Assembly: GCA_023014335.1 (NCBI GenBank)
Contig: JAECYW010000011.1
Coordinates: 1,922,001-1,986,000, forward strand
Direction of reading: 5' to 3'
Length of the DNA: 64,000 nucleotides
Source of the DNA: Galerina marginata
Taxonomy: Eukaryota; Basidiomycota; Agaricomycetes; Agaricales; Galerinaceae
The notes beneath the pieces are model-generated. The model made no database searches, was not told where the DNA came from, and was given only the letters and a program-made list of their open reading frames with translations. The position numbers and the translations under genes were made by a program. Position 1 is the first letter of the stretch; each line of letters starts with the position of its first letter. Shown piece by piece: positions 1-11,600 of this stretch.

Positions 1-464
1 ATAGACTTTGTTCGATACGTCGCCTTTTTATGAATGGCTTAAACAAACCAAGCAAGTGGATCGATAAGATGTCCAGCTGAGCAAATATTTGTATTCTAGG
101 AAGGTGGTCGGACTCCCATGATACATTTAATGGGCTTGCTCGGCCATCCAGTCTTCACGTAACCGTTCTGCGTGATACCAGAAACAGTAAAAAGGCACAC
201 CGATGACTGGAATCAGCAAAATAAAGTCCTTGTTCACTTCTTCTCCAGACCTTATCCTCAGTATGCCCGCGATGATCGTGGGACGCTCGTTAGCTTGACC
301 GAACAATTCATATGAAGGGGTGCAAAATAATCACCGTCCGCAATAAGGGAATAACTGGACAGTATATAGACTTTATCCATGTTGAAGTCAAATTCTGACG
401 ACTGTCTTCCCTCTTCTTCTTCCTACGAAATCTTTCTTTTCTTTCATTTGGTCGTTTTCCATCA
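1..464. other. Intergenic, no gene seen
   Basis: No open frame with plausible splice sites was found on either strand. The last 100 bases are pyrimidine-rich (CTTCC and TTTCTTTTC tracts), which is common just upstream of fungal start codons, and they lead into the ATG at 465. Confidence 0.4.
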
Positions 465-1667
465 ATGGACCAGCATGTTGACCTTTATTCCGACTTCGGT
501 CAGATCTTGTATTCCACGAATGCTTTAAATCATTCCAACACGGTAAAAACCTTTTTTATGCTGATATTCTATTACTGAGTTTCCTATCAGCCCGATCCAT
601 TTTCCCGTGGTGAACTCAACCATGTAACCAGTTGTAACTTTCCTTCCACGTTGTCCATATCCAAATATTATGAAAACCACGGGGCGAATCAAGGCGAAAT
701 GACAACGGGATTACCGTTTTTATTCCCTGACTCCGACTGTACTCAAACGGATGATAACTACTACGTTCAAAAACAGAGCATCGGCCGCGTTGATTCCGAT
801 CTTCAAATATACTATAACTGCCTTGGAGAGCGACAAGAATTCATGCCAACTGCAGCTCCAGAACGTCCCACTGCTCAACCTGCATACTCTCGAATCACCT
901 ACGTTGACACGGGAACTATCAGATGTCCACTTCCTTGTCAACCTATTGTTATACCGCAAGTCAGGTAGTTTTCTGATCGTCGCAGGCATTATAAACAAGT
1001 CAAGCTGACGACTTTCATAGCACAGAGCAACTGAATGAAGCTCATGACCGAGTCGATGGCCGACGTACGCAGCGTGCTATTGGAAGACCCACTAGGTTTG
1101 TTGTCCAGTCAGAAACCTACGGTCAATTTGATGATCAGGACCAATGGCAATCTGCTAGTGACGTCCGGCGCGCTGCTATGATGCAACGCTTGGGTTTTAC
1201 TCCTACGGATCCGTGAGTTGAAACGGTACTCCCTATTAATGGCTACATCTAACGTTTCTTTGATCAGCGACGGCATGACTTGCCATGAAAAGAAAAGGTA
1301 CTATTTCGAGAGCTTGGAACATTACATCATGTATTTGCGGAAGGAATTGGAATTCATTGGTGCCGTCCCGGAGAAAATGGAAAGAATCGATTCCTATGAA
1401 GGAATTACGACGAGATCGATAAGGGTACCGTCCTTCTTATTTAACCACACACGTCTTTCATTCTCGTCTTAGATTCTTTTGTCTCATATGGAGATCCAAA
1501 CAAGGAATCTTCATGGTCATACTACTAAGGAAGAGCAAAAGGTAAAGTTACCTACGATATTTCTAATGCTAATATTCAATGTTCCCCAGTTTTACAACTT
1601 GCGCAATAATATCAACTTACTTCAGGAAACCGAGATACCGAAAATATTTCCTGTCAGCAATTCGTAA
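465..1667 (+). CDS. Hypothetical protein, six exons
   Basis: I do not recognise this gene. The exons read 465-542, 591-964, 1021-1212, 1268-1424, 1473-1541 and 1590-1667, and all five introns (47-57 bases) have GT..AG ends and preserve the frame. The predicted protein is about 315 residues. The N-terminal half is rich in Ser, Thr, Pro and Gln and looks disordered. The C-terminal part, from about residue 215, is charged and helical (YYFESLEHYIMYLRKELEF, then an ELL/LLQ-rich tail) and could form a short coiled coil. No signal peptide or membrane segment is visible. The ATG at 465 is chosen because it opens the frame just after a pyrimidine tract and splices cleanly. A transcription-related scaffold is possible, but this is only a guess from composition. 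Confidence 0.55.
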
Positions 1668-3937
1668 ATATATCTAGGAAGCAATCCCTCGTATTCCGGT
1701 TTCTTGGTAGCCATTGATTAACAAAGACCAAACTAATCGGTGCAGGCTGCAATTTTTTCCCTTGGAGTCAGGCTGCAGGGAATGCTTATTACTAGTATTA
1801 AGACCAGACGGTTTAAGGTGACAATAATTCTAATAAATATCTTGCCAAGTCAGTGAAGATGCGAATGAAGCAAGTCCGCCAGTTAAATTGTGATGCAACG
1901 CAAATATGTCGGGAGTACAGAATTTCAACACCGGGCGCCTATGACTAATTGGAATGCATTAGTCATCGTCAACTTGCCTTATTTGAAGTTGTGACGCTGT
2001 CAGACAGCTGCCAGATACAATGGGCAATTGGCCACGACCGTGACGAATCACGGAATACCAAAATTGGCATTCCATCAACTTCTTTCGTTTTCCATATTTT
2101 TTCTATTCCTTCATCTCATCGATTCGTCTCGACGCTCATGTACTCTTTACAAAGTCCGTGCGCTCGATCTTTTCATATATACAGTGACCGACATCCCAGC
2201 TTTACCATTTGTTTCTTTCTTCCCTGCCCCACCAACTTCCCTCCCATGGCCTTGCCCTTCGACGTCGACGATGAATTGATCCCTTCCAAAATGCCCTTCC
2301 CAGCACGCCACTGAGAGTACGGACTTTTAGATGTTGAACTATTGGGTCCCATTCTCTAGCGAGTAAGCGTTATATCAACATCAACTGTGTCTGAGCTCAA
2401 CGACGTTCATAGTCAGTTATCTGCGCTTTTTTATGGAATTAGTGCAAACCTGACTTGTACCTATTTCGTAGCAAACACGCGTGTTCTTACACGTTAAGAG
2501 CTGCTTAAGATCCCTCGAACTGGCGAGTCTGTCCGCGTTGGTGCATATTCGCATCCACGTAAGCCATCTAATTTTTGACCAACATTTTGTTCCCGTTTTT
2601 CCTCGTTTACTCCACACCTCCGTGCCATGAAAACAAGACGAAGACAACGCAGTCCTCAGGATCGTTTGATATGTCTCATGGCTTCCCTGCTAGTATCTAA
2701 CATACACATCCCTGCAGTCTTATGCTTGTCATTTTCGGGGAGTTAATGACACAATTACCGTGATCCCCTGATATATGGTGCATGGATATGTCGTTTCATC
2801 ACAACAACCGAACCTTGCTAATGTTTTGTTACACATGGACGTGATTAAAGCCCAAGCATGTCTCTTGGACCATACATTTTCTGAACGGTGAGTAACAGCC
2901 TCGTTTCTGATTGTAACTCTTACTGACCGTTGCCCTTGGGTAGTACTTAGAAATAAGTGGAGTCAACGGACAAGGGAGCTGATCGGACAGGACAGAAACT
3001 AGCAACAGAGGAACGCAGACCTGCGGATCCTCGGGATGTATTCGATATTGTCTCTGTAATTTTGTATTTATTCCCAGATCACGTCAGACGGACTTAGCTG
3101 ACAGCTGCAAAACCCGTAAACATAAACATAACCGTTGCGCAGATTGCACGAAATCCGCAGAAAAAAATATTGTGGAACATACTTGTACTTGTCTGTTTTT
3201 ATCTGTAAGCTGGACTAATCTCATATATTCGCAGAACAGCTCATGACCGACTTTCACAGCTTCAAGCGACAGTCCTGAGCGCACAGCTATGATTCGTACC
3301 ATCGGCGACCGATGAACCCGATAAATAGCGCAGGCCGACGCTGCGGCTTTATTGATGACCAACTTCTTTGAATGGCTACCTGGCTATACTACTGAGTTGG
3401 CCATGGATGACGTCCTTTTATCTTCAACCCGATAAACCGGTTTTGTCCCGCAACCTAAGCAAGTGGTATTGCATCAATGTACGCAGCCATCGATGACTTA
3501 GGTCGTCACTCAGGATGGCTTTGTCATCATGTGAGCATGCATGATTATGCCCATTTCTTCCTGATTGCAGTGGCGGACGCGGAATAGACTGGCAATTTCA
3601 ACAACTTGTAGGATGAATAGGGTTCGTTCCTTATTGACTTAGCGAGGCACCGTTCATTAATCCACATGACAGAAGTGCTGCGATCTCGCAGCAAATACAC
3701 ATCATGAATCATGTACTATCAATATTCGTCACGATTTGTTTATAAACGATGAGCACACGTAGCGGACCCCAAACACATTCAAATTTTCCCCTCCTAGAAG
3801 CCTTATAAAACAAAACGGAACGTGCCGCAGAAACCTATAGAACAATAAATCCTTCGTAAGGGAAATTGTCTTTTCAATAATTTTTATTAACAGAATCGTT
3901 TGACAACAGGTTGAGTTTTCATTCAGCAAAACGGAAA
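1668..3937. other. Intergenic, 2.3 kb
   Basis: No supported gene. Short open frames at 1949-2314 (+), 2417-2647 (-) and 3084-3362 (-) lack codon structure and splice partners. A stretch around 2722-2890 on the plus strand reads like an exon (it ends LLDHTFSER before a GTGAGT), but it contains a stop codon and no neighbouring exon could be joined, so it may be a gene relic. Confidence 0.35.
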
Positions 3938-5942
3938 ATGATCAATGAGCTGTTTCATGATGGAAATAAGTAAGTTTGTCTTGTATATTCCAGGTTTACT
4001 TCTTTTACTCGTGGATTGACCCGCAGGACAACCGCAGCGCTGCGAATCGACAGCAATTCTTCAGATTCGATCCATAATAATAAGAATAAACTATGTCGGC
4101 CGCTACGCGTCGCAGAGCTGGAACTCGCGAAAGCTCCAAACAAGTTATTTGATTCTGCCTCTGTCGTGACCTGACCAATTCATAATTTTTTGTCAGCTCT
4201 ACGGATGATAACCAACCGAATAAATGTGATCGCGATGGAATGAAAGACAACTCTGAAGTTCCAGAGGTTTCGCCTTACATATCAAAAGAAACTGCAATGG
4301 CTGCTGGTACTTTCCTCAACTTGACAGTGGACCGTTATCATTCTCGAGTTGTGGAAGATGCATTGCGACCAAATGCTCGATCTTCAGAGCGGTACACGTT
4401 GGTCGCTTATGAACTTTTCGAGAAAGGTTTCGAAAACGGAGTTGTTCCTCTGATGTTGGTTTTCGGCCGTCTGATCGAGTCCCTTGGTCGTATGAAGCAT
4501 TTGGAGAAGGTCAGCCGATTGTACACTGTTGCCAAGACCTGCCTGCCTTTGTTGGATCTTCACCAACAACGTGCAGCTTGGGTGCGGATAGAGGACAGCA
4601 TGGTTATCGCTCTTGCTTACTCTGGCCATGTTGAAGCCGCGCATGTCCATCGACTACGGATACTCAGACAGGGCGGGTGTCTGTCATCGACTGCCTACGG
4701 TGTTCTAATTCAACACGTCAAGGACACTACTGACAACGCTTCTGCTGGAATGTCGTTGTTCAAAGAGGCCATTGAACGAGGCGTTCGACCAAACTTAATT
4801 CTCTACAATAATATTATCTCCCAGCTCTCGAAAGCACGCAAAGCTAACTGGGCATTGGATATATTCCATCAGATGAAGGTCAGTGGAGTAACTCCCTCCT
4901 CTGTCACATATGGCTCTGTTATTGCAGCATGCGCCCGCGTTGGTGACGTTGACTCAGCCGAAAATCTATTCCGTGAAATGACACAAGCGAGGGGCTTTAA
5001 GCCTCAAGTGCCACCTTACAACACCATGATGCAGCTGTATACGACCACGAAGCCTAACAGGAGATTTGTGCTGTATTATCGCAATGAGATGCGAAAGCTT
5101 GGTGTTAAACCTACGGCATATACTTACAAGGTATGTTTTATCAATTCCCGTTCCCAGCGCGATCTAAGGATAGTTACCTTTCTCAAGCTGCTTCTGGACG
5201 CATACGGTTCCATCGAGCCTTTAGATCTAACATCGATGGACGCCGTCTTTGCTGAGCTTCAGCAGAACATTTCAGTAGAAATTACTGGCGCTCATTTCGC
5301 ATCACTTATTATTGCGCATGGGTGTGTTTCAAAGGACTTGGACAAGGCTCTTGCCATTTTTGATTCCATAAATCGAATGCCTCGCGCTCTTCCACCTGAT
5401 GCGGTTGTCTCTCAGGCTGTTATCAGCGTCATCGTAGCTCATAAACGGACTGACCTCATTCCAGTTTATATTTCAAAGATAACAGAAGCCGGCGTACATA
5501 TGACTGCGTACATGGCGAACTTCATGATCAAGGGATATGCTAAGGTTAATGATATGGAGCAAGCAAGAGTGTTGTTTGAGGCACTCAATGACCCTCCAAC
5601 TGGCGTTGCTGCCACAAACAATCATGCTCCTCATAGTCCTTTGAACTCACGTCGGGTTCCTGTTATGGAGCCTGTTTATCGTGAGGTATGCCGGGTTTGT
5701 TCAGATTTGGTTATAGTTCTCATTAGATTGGATAGCCTTCGACTTGGGAGGTGATGGTCAGAGCCGAGCTTGGCGCTGGTAATTACGATGCTGCTACTAC
5801 ACTGCTCCGACGATTACGAGAGAGGTAGGCTTCCGGTTTCTAGCTTTTCTGGATTTGGATATTCATGGACATCAGACAATATCCCAAGGCCGTTTATAGA
5901 AAGATCAGCAGTATTCTGAACGACCATTCTCTGTCAATATAA
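3938..5942 (+). CDS. Pentatricopeptide repeat (PPR) protein, probably mitochondrial
   Basis: PPR proteins are helical-repeat RNA-binding proteins, mostly acting on organelle transcripts. The long exon at 4197-5130 carries typical 35-residue repeats, such as VRPNLILYNNIISQLSKA followed by VTPSSVTYGSVIAACARVG. Further exons are 5188-5685, 5736-5824 and 5876-5942, ending at TAA. The introns at 5131-5187 and 5686-5735 have clean GT..AG ends. The 5' end is uncertain. An Arg-rich stretch at 3994-4143, resembling a mitochondrial presequence, joins in frame through a GTTATT donor. An ATG at 3938 would require a 24-base intron, which is unusually short. The minimal model starts at ATG 4240. The family call is firm; the exact target RNA cannot be read from sequence. 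Confidence 0.8.
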
Positions 5943-6602
5943 CGTGAACGCAATGCTCCTTTAATATTTTACACCTTTGTAGTTGCTCAATATTTTCCAA
6001 ATTTTGATCGAATTGACCATCTTGAGCTATGACGTTAGTACATGGTCTCCTTGACGGTCTCTTTTTTGCCTTCCAGAATATCGGAGACGTTTCTTCTTAT
6101 TCTGTGGTTAGTTTTGTATGTTGAACTTTGTAAATTGAATGAGTGGAGGTAGAGTGGTCAACTCGAACTCAGATAAAGTTTGTAATTTTTCAGAAAGACA
6201 TGTCATTGTGATCTAAGATATGAAGACCTTCGTCCTTTTTGCAGGACTTACCGCAACAGCACTTTAACAGCAACTGAATCTTAGCTTCAGAATATACTTT
6301 TTTTTATGCGTGTCATCGTTTGACGATGACGACATATGGCTCCCGCTATCCTAAGTACTGTGAGCCTTCAAAACGACCTGTTGGTACGTGGGAACCAACC
6401 GTTGTCAGTGCCGGTGATGGTGATAGCCAATCACGACCGTCTGTCGGTAGTGATGCTGAGTCCCAATTTGAAAGCTAAATTGCGCGAACGTAACGCTATC
6501 AATAAACATCCAATCAAACGGTCAGATCCAAGGGTCCACTGGGCTCACATCCTGCACCTAACCTCAATCTTTCCAAGAAAATAAACATGCCTGATGTTTT
6601 GT
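5943..6602. other. Intergenic, 660 bases
   Basis: This AT-richer spacer follows the PPR gene. An open frame at 6336-6584 has no recognisable domain. It may be the eroded 5' part of the adjoining hAT relic, but I could not align it to that family. Confidence 0.35.
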
Positions 6603-8291
6603 AGCCTCCAAAATTCCATTCAAGTTGGTCTCGAAATCCTAGGCTGTTGCAAAGTCACATTATCACACCTCGACACTTGCGCCGCAGTCTTATGTCGCTT
6701 TGCTGAATACAACGTACCATTCCAAATCGTAACTCGCCAAGACCACGAATATTTAAACAGGTCAGTTTTTTTCGTTTCAATCAGTATCTTGTACCCTGCT
6801 GAAATTGATCCGAAACGGATACTGGTCCAGCTTTACCTAACCCATCTAGTAGTGTTCAACGTATGTTGAGTTCTTTTTTTTCCCAAAAATCCAAATAAAT
6901 GAAATATCTGCAAGGTCGTATGGCAGGTTTGTCGGCGGCAACTTTGGGTTCCGTGAGGATTCAGGCGAAAACATGGCCGAAGCTGTATGGGAGACATTGA
7001 GGGAATGCGGAATTGACGACCGGGTATCCATACCTTAATTCAGTGCTGACAAGTAATATTACTAACTTTTCTGTAGATCTTTACATTTCTGCTCGATAAC
7101 TCCAACATGATCGAGGGAATGCAGTCATGAGCAGCGAAGGAAAGAATCGAACTTAATGCTGCTTGGGCACGTCTCCGATACATGCCACACACCATTTACC
7201 TGGCTGCTGTCAAGGTTTGTGGTCTCTACACCTGTTTTATCCAAATATTTGGTTGCTCCAAGACAGAAGCTCAAAAGGCAGCCTCTCGAAGTGCCAGATA
7301 CCGGGACTCAACAACGGCTCCTCTCGGTCGGACTCATTATATCGATGCAGCAGGCCAACAGCATGGTGGTGACCTTCGAGATGATGTCAACTTATTCCTT
7401 GACACGTCAGGAAATATTTTTTGCCGTCGAGAAGGTCAGTCATTTTATTTCTTACATTGAATTAGTAATATCAGACCAATAACGTTGTCTCAAAGCTTGG
7501 AAGAACGATCCGAGTTATTAGATCTAGCCCAACCGCAGACAAGCCTGTGTCAACCAGCATGAGGAATCCTTTCGCGGCAAGAACGGCAAGCATCCGAAGC
7601 CAGTATTAATGCTCATTCTCAATGTCAAGACTCGATTATGCTCAACACATCAAATGAAGCGTACGTACTTCTTTTTGTATCGTGCAACGGTGGTAATACC
7701 TTCCCTTTTAGAACCTTCAAGGAGCCAATGATCTCAAGTGGTTCAGTTCTTAAGCCCCTCGTACATAAGTGATTTTACATCGGACTGGTCCGTTGTCGCT
7801 GATCTAGATTGTTCAAAGCAGAGGCTAAAGTCTTTCTATCCCCAAGGCTATGCCAGCCATAATTATCCTTTATCACTTCAGTCATTCAAATCAACCTTGT
7901 CGACTGCTTCATGAAAACACGGGTCTCGTGCTTGTCCCGACAAAATCAAATTTACCGCACGCTACAAAAAAGCGGACAGGGTCGTTGTTGACGAATTGGA
8001 GAAATACTTCAAGTTACCGAGTCACGATTTTGACTCATGCAAAGCCTCGCAAGCCACCGTTCTCTAATCTGCACCGCCTTGTTTATGACGTCTTCTTGAT
8101 TACTGGTGAACATTTTGTATGATATAACCTGGTACTGCTATGGGTTGAACGTAATATTCTCAGGAGGGCGCAATACGATCTCTTCAAGGCGCGCTTGTCT
8201 AGGACCCGACAGCATTAGGCTGCTAATTTCAGTGAAACACCGGCTCCGACTTGCACGTCTTGCTCTACAGAAGAAAGACCAGTGTTCTTAA
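6603..8291 (+). pseudogene. Degraded hAT-family transposase
   Basis: Pieces of an Ac/hAT-like transposase appear in the right order but in shifting frames. At about 6620-6760 there is a segment with FAEYNVPFQIVTRQDHEYLN. At about 7075-7215 there is the first catalytic region (LLDNSNMIEGM) and the RxxPHT-LAA motif (RYMPHTIYLAAVK). At about 7490-7670 there are an IRSSP segment and LMLILNVKTR, where families usually have Asp and this copy has Asn. At about 7990-8090 there is DELEKYFKLPSHDFDSC. The C-terminal hAT dimerisation block (FSGGRNTISSRRA, then KHRLRLARLAL) lies at about 8155-8275. Stops and frameshifts separate nearly every block, so no product is expected. Terminal inverted repeats were not found. 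Confidence 0.8.
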
Positions 8292-8690
8292 TATTCTATA
8301 CAGGCAAAGGCCGTTTTGTCCACCGAACGTACCGTTATGCGTTTGAAATTTCGCCTAATGTGGCAGCGTATCCGTTGCCGACATGTCCCCGTAACCCTAC
8401 GACCGTACACCATCACCGTATGGTCGACACCCCTGCCCTTTTTACCCCCTGTTTGTATCGATGTTTTTGTTTGTCTCGTATGTCAAGCCGATTTGTGTGA
8501 ATGGGGGTGAAACATGGTGCGGGACCAGGAAGAAAGTCCCGAGAATGGAATGAGTTAGTGCAAATTTCATTCGGACAGGATGTTGTCATTTGTCGACGGT
8601 TTTGCTTGTTCAGATCATCACAGAAGGGAATACAAATATATACGGAAGGAAATAATTGTTTACATTATTGATCCCGCAAAGAATGTCCTA
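8292..8690. other. Intergenic, 400 bases
   Basis: This is the spacer between the hAT relic and the 3' end of the minus-strand JmjC-like gene. Open frames at 8282-8510 have no recognisable content. It probably holds the 3' untranslated region of the minus-strand gene. Confidence 0.35.
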
Positions 8691-11600
8691 CTAAAAAAAC
8701 TTGACCCGCTTTTTCCGCATTGAACGGCATTTATAGTCACTGTCATTATCATCATCGCTGTATGTTTCAGAATCATAAGTAGAACCGTCCACTTCTGCTT
8801 CGTACATGGCAAATTTATGTTTTATGCCATTATTGAAAAGATCATCCAGGGCAGTTGCCCCAGTCTCCGTATACTCTAAAGTCCTAATAGTGAGACGTTC
8901 CAGTGACTATAAAAAGTCAGCTTACCTTTATCAGGTGAATTGACTTTTGTAGAAACACGGCAGTTGAAATCGAAAGGATAAATGATCATATTTTGCTTTA
9001 CATGATCATGTTTCTCCATCCAATCCAGGATTTCACGACGAGAATGAAAACAACCTCTGATTTGCCTTTCGATATCTCTAAAGTCAAAATCAACAGGTCC
9101 GTCAATGTCATTCAATATTGCTTTCATTTTGTATCTGATCAAGGAGTTGCAGAGGTTCCCCATGAAAGGTATAAAGATTTTTGCATATCCGTCGAAAAAG
9201 TCGTTGCTTGACACGGGCTGGAAATCGTGATGATCGAAAAGCCAGTGAATGAGTTCCCAGGACAGCTGTCGTCCATGCATACACTTTTGCCTAGTATGCA
9301 GCGGCATCGCATTGAGGTCCCAGGTCATCATTCGCCATGTTTGCACAGACTGGGTGTTTTTGTCGTCTATAGGGACAGGAAATTCGTAGGTTTTTCTCGA
9401 TAGCGTGTTTCGTAGGATGTTAAGTGCGCAGAGTGATAGAATGTTGACCACTGAGGCAAGATCCGAGATTATAGGGATATGGGGCTTTGCGCGAGCATTG
9501 TTGACCGGATTTTCTTTGACCAAGACATGGTGATAAAAAGCGACAATACGGTGCAACAGATCCATATTACCTTCGTCTTGCGTGTTTATGGCCACAGAAT
9601 AAGAAATGAAAGAATGGACGTAAGCAACCAACGTCTCCGTCATAGTTGAGGAGGTATAGAAACGAGCAACAGTGCATATGGAGTTTTTAACAGTATAAAC
9701 TGAATGGATAGTATTTGGATGAATGATTCTGTATATATTAAATTAGTTATCAATTCAATGATATTAAACGAAGACCTACACTTGATCTCCAGCGGTCAAG
9801 CATATGGCTTCAATGTTCCAGAGATGTTCACAAGTATCATATGGTTCGAAATCTTCGGTTAGTATATCAATGGAACCCAGCTTCTTCTTGTTCGGGCAAT
9901 TTGGCTGTTCTAGGGCAAAAAATATGATTTTGCATCCATCATCATTTTCAACCAAAATTTTTGTCCCGAATCCTGCAGCGGCCATGTGCCAGGCAAGAAA
10001 GGAACCCTTTAATCCAATTAGAGCCGAGCGAATGTCTTCGATAGGAAGTATCTTCTCTTTACAATACGGTAAGCCATCGGTCCCTAGCCAAGCAATGGTT
10101 TCCGTTGAAAAAGGTGTCGGCGTTGCACCTTTCAATGTTAAGGGCAAATCCACAACGTTGAGTATTTTCCCATCGGGGATCTGTCCACACGCCGCCACCT
10201 GTTGGAGTGTCCCATCTAAAAGATAGATGTGGTGGTCACCGTCATCCGGAAATTTCGACTGGTCTGCATGCCAACTTATAAACCTTATAAAGCATAATAA
10301 GGGATCAGAACGTACCTTGTATAGATATGATAGCATCCAAATCTTTCAACGTTGAGAGCGATTCTTCATCGAAGTTTGCTAGTTCTTCATCGCGCGGACA
10401 GCCGCTGATTACAAGGACCTTTTGAGCGTACAAACTCATTAGTTCAGATGTTGTCATGCTCTTGAAATCTTGGTAGTTAAGTCTCCGAATAGCAGATAAA
10501 TCCTCCTCTTCTATGAAATTGGGCCGGCCATTGGTATATGTGGTTTGTTCAGCAACGTGAACAAGTTTGGAAACCAAGTCAACATTATCTTGATGCTTTA
10601 ATAATGTCATTGAACATCGAACTAGAAAGAAATAAGATATGACTATACATGGAAATTAGGCACGAAGCTGTGAGATACAGCACTGGAATCAAAGATTGAA
10701 ACTGTAGATTGTAGGGACGAGGTGTATTTCTATAAAATAGTTAGATCGCTGAAAACACGAATAAAGAGAACTACCATTGGATGCTCTTCAATATCTAGTT
10801 CAGGTGATTTACGGTCTGCCTGCAGACAAAAAGGGCCGATATCAAAAACAGTGATTGTTCAAGCGACAAATTTGTAAACCTGAATGAAATTGATATCAAA
10901 CGGGGTGTAGACTACCGTTTGTTCTGTATTATATTTGACTTCTTTAGGTAGTTGGATACCCGACCCTTGTAACTTGCTGTGTGGCGCTTCACTTGAATAC
11001 CTCGCTTTCAACTGGTCTAGTGGTGTAAGACGTGGCGGGAAAACAAGGCTTTCAATGTCATCCATATCTAGAAATATTTGAATGAAAAGCAGAGCGTGAA
11101 TTAGATTTGCAGGACTGACCTTCAGCCAACGCCTCTGGGTTGATCGTTTCATCCTGTAAATTGCCTGAGGAAGCATGACTCTGCGGTGTTCCTGATCGAG
11201 AGGGCAAAATGACATCCATATCGGCATCAACTTGTTCAGATATTTCATCTTGAAGATTCTTAAATATTTAAACTGTTTTCTTGTCGAGATGACATACCAT
11301 GACAAGCAGTATCGCCGCCATCTTGCTGTAATGGTTCAGAACCGGTGCTCTCGTTTGGTCCATCAGTGTTCCCTGCCGCCACATCTTGTTGAGGACCGGT
11401 AAAGCAACTTGATAATGTCCATTGATCAGGAACGCTTGAATCCAACTCGAAATCAATCAGTGAAGTAAGATGTCGATTAACTTGCACTATTTTTATATAT
11501 AGGTGTTCAATATGCCAACGAATAACTGCAATGACTAACCGTCTGCAAACCATGCCGCCTCGGTTGTTGTTGATATTTCCTCCCAGTTGACCTTTTCTAG

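Noticed and set aside
8907..8925. 19-base mini-intron in the JmjC-like gene
   Set aside because: A normal 50-base intron (8876-8925) using the same donor and an acceptor further on gives a longer, sensible last exon.
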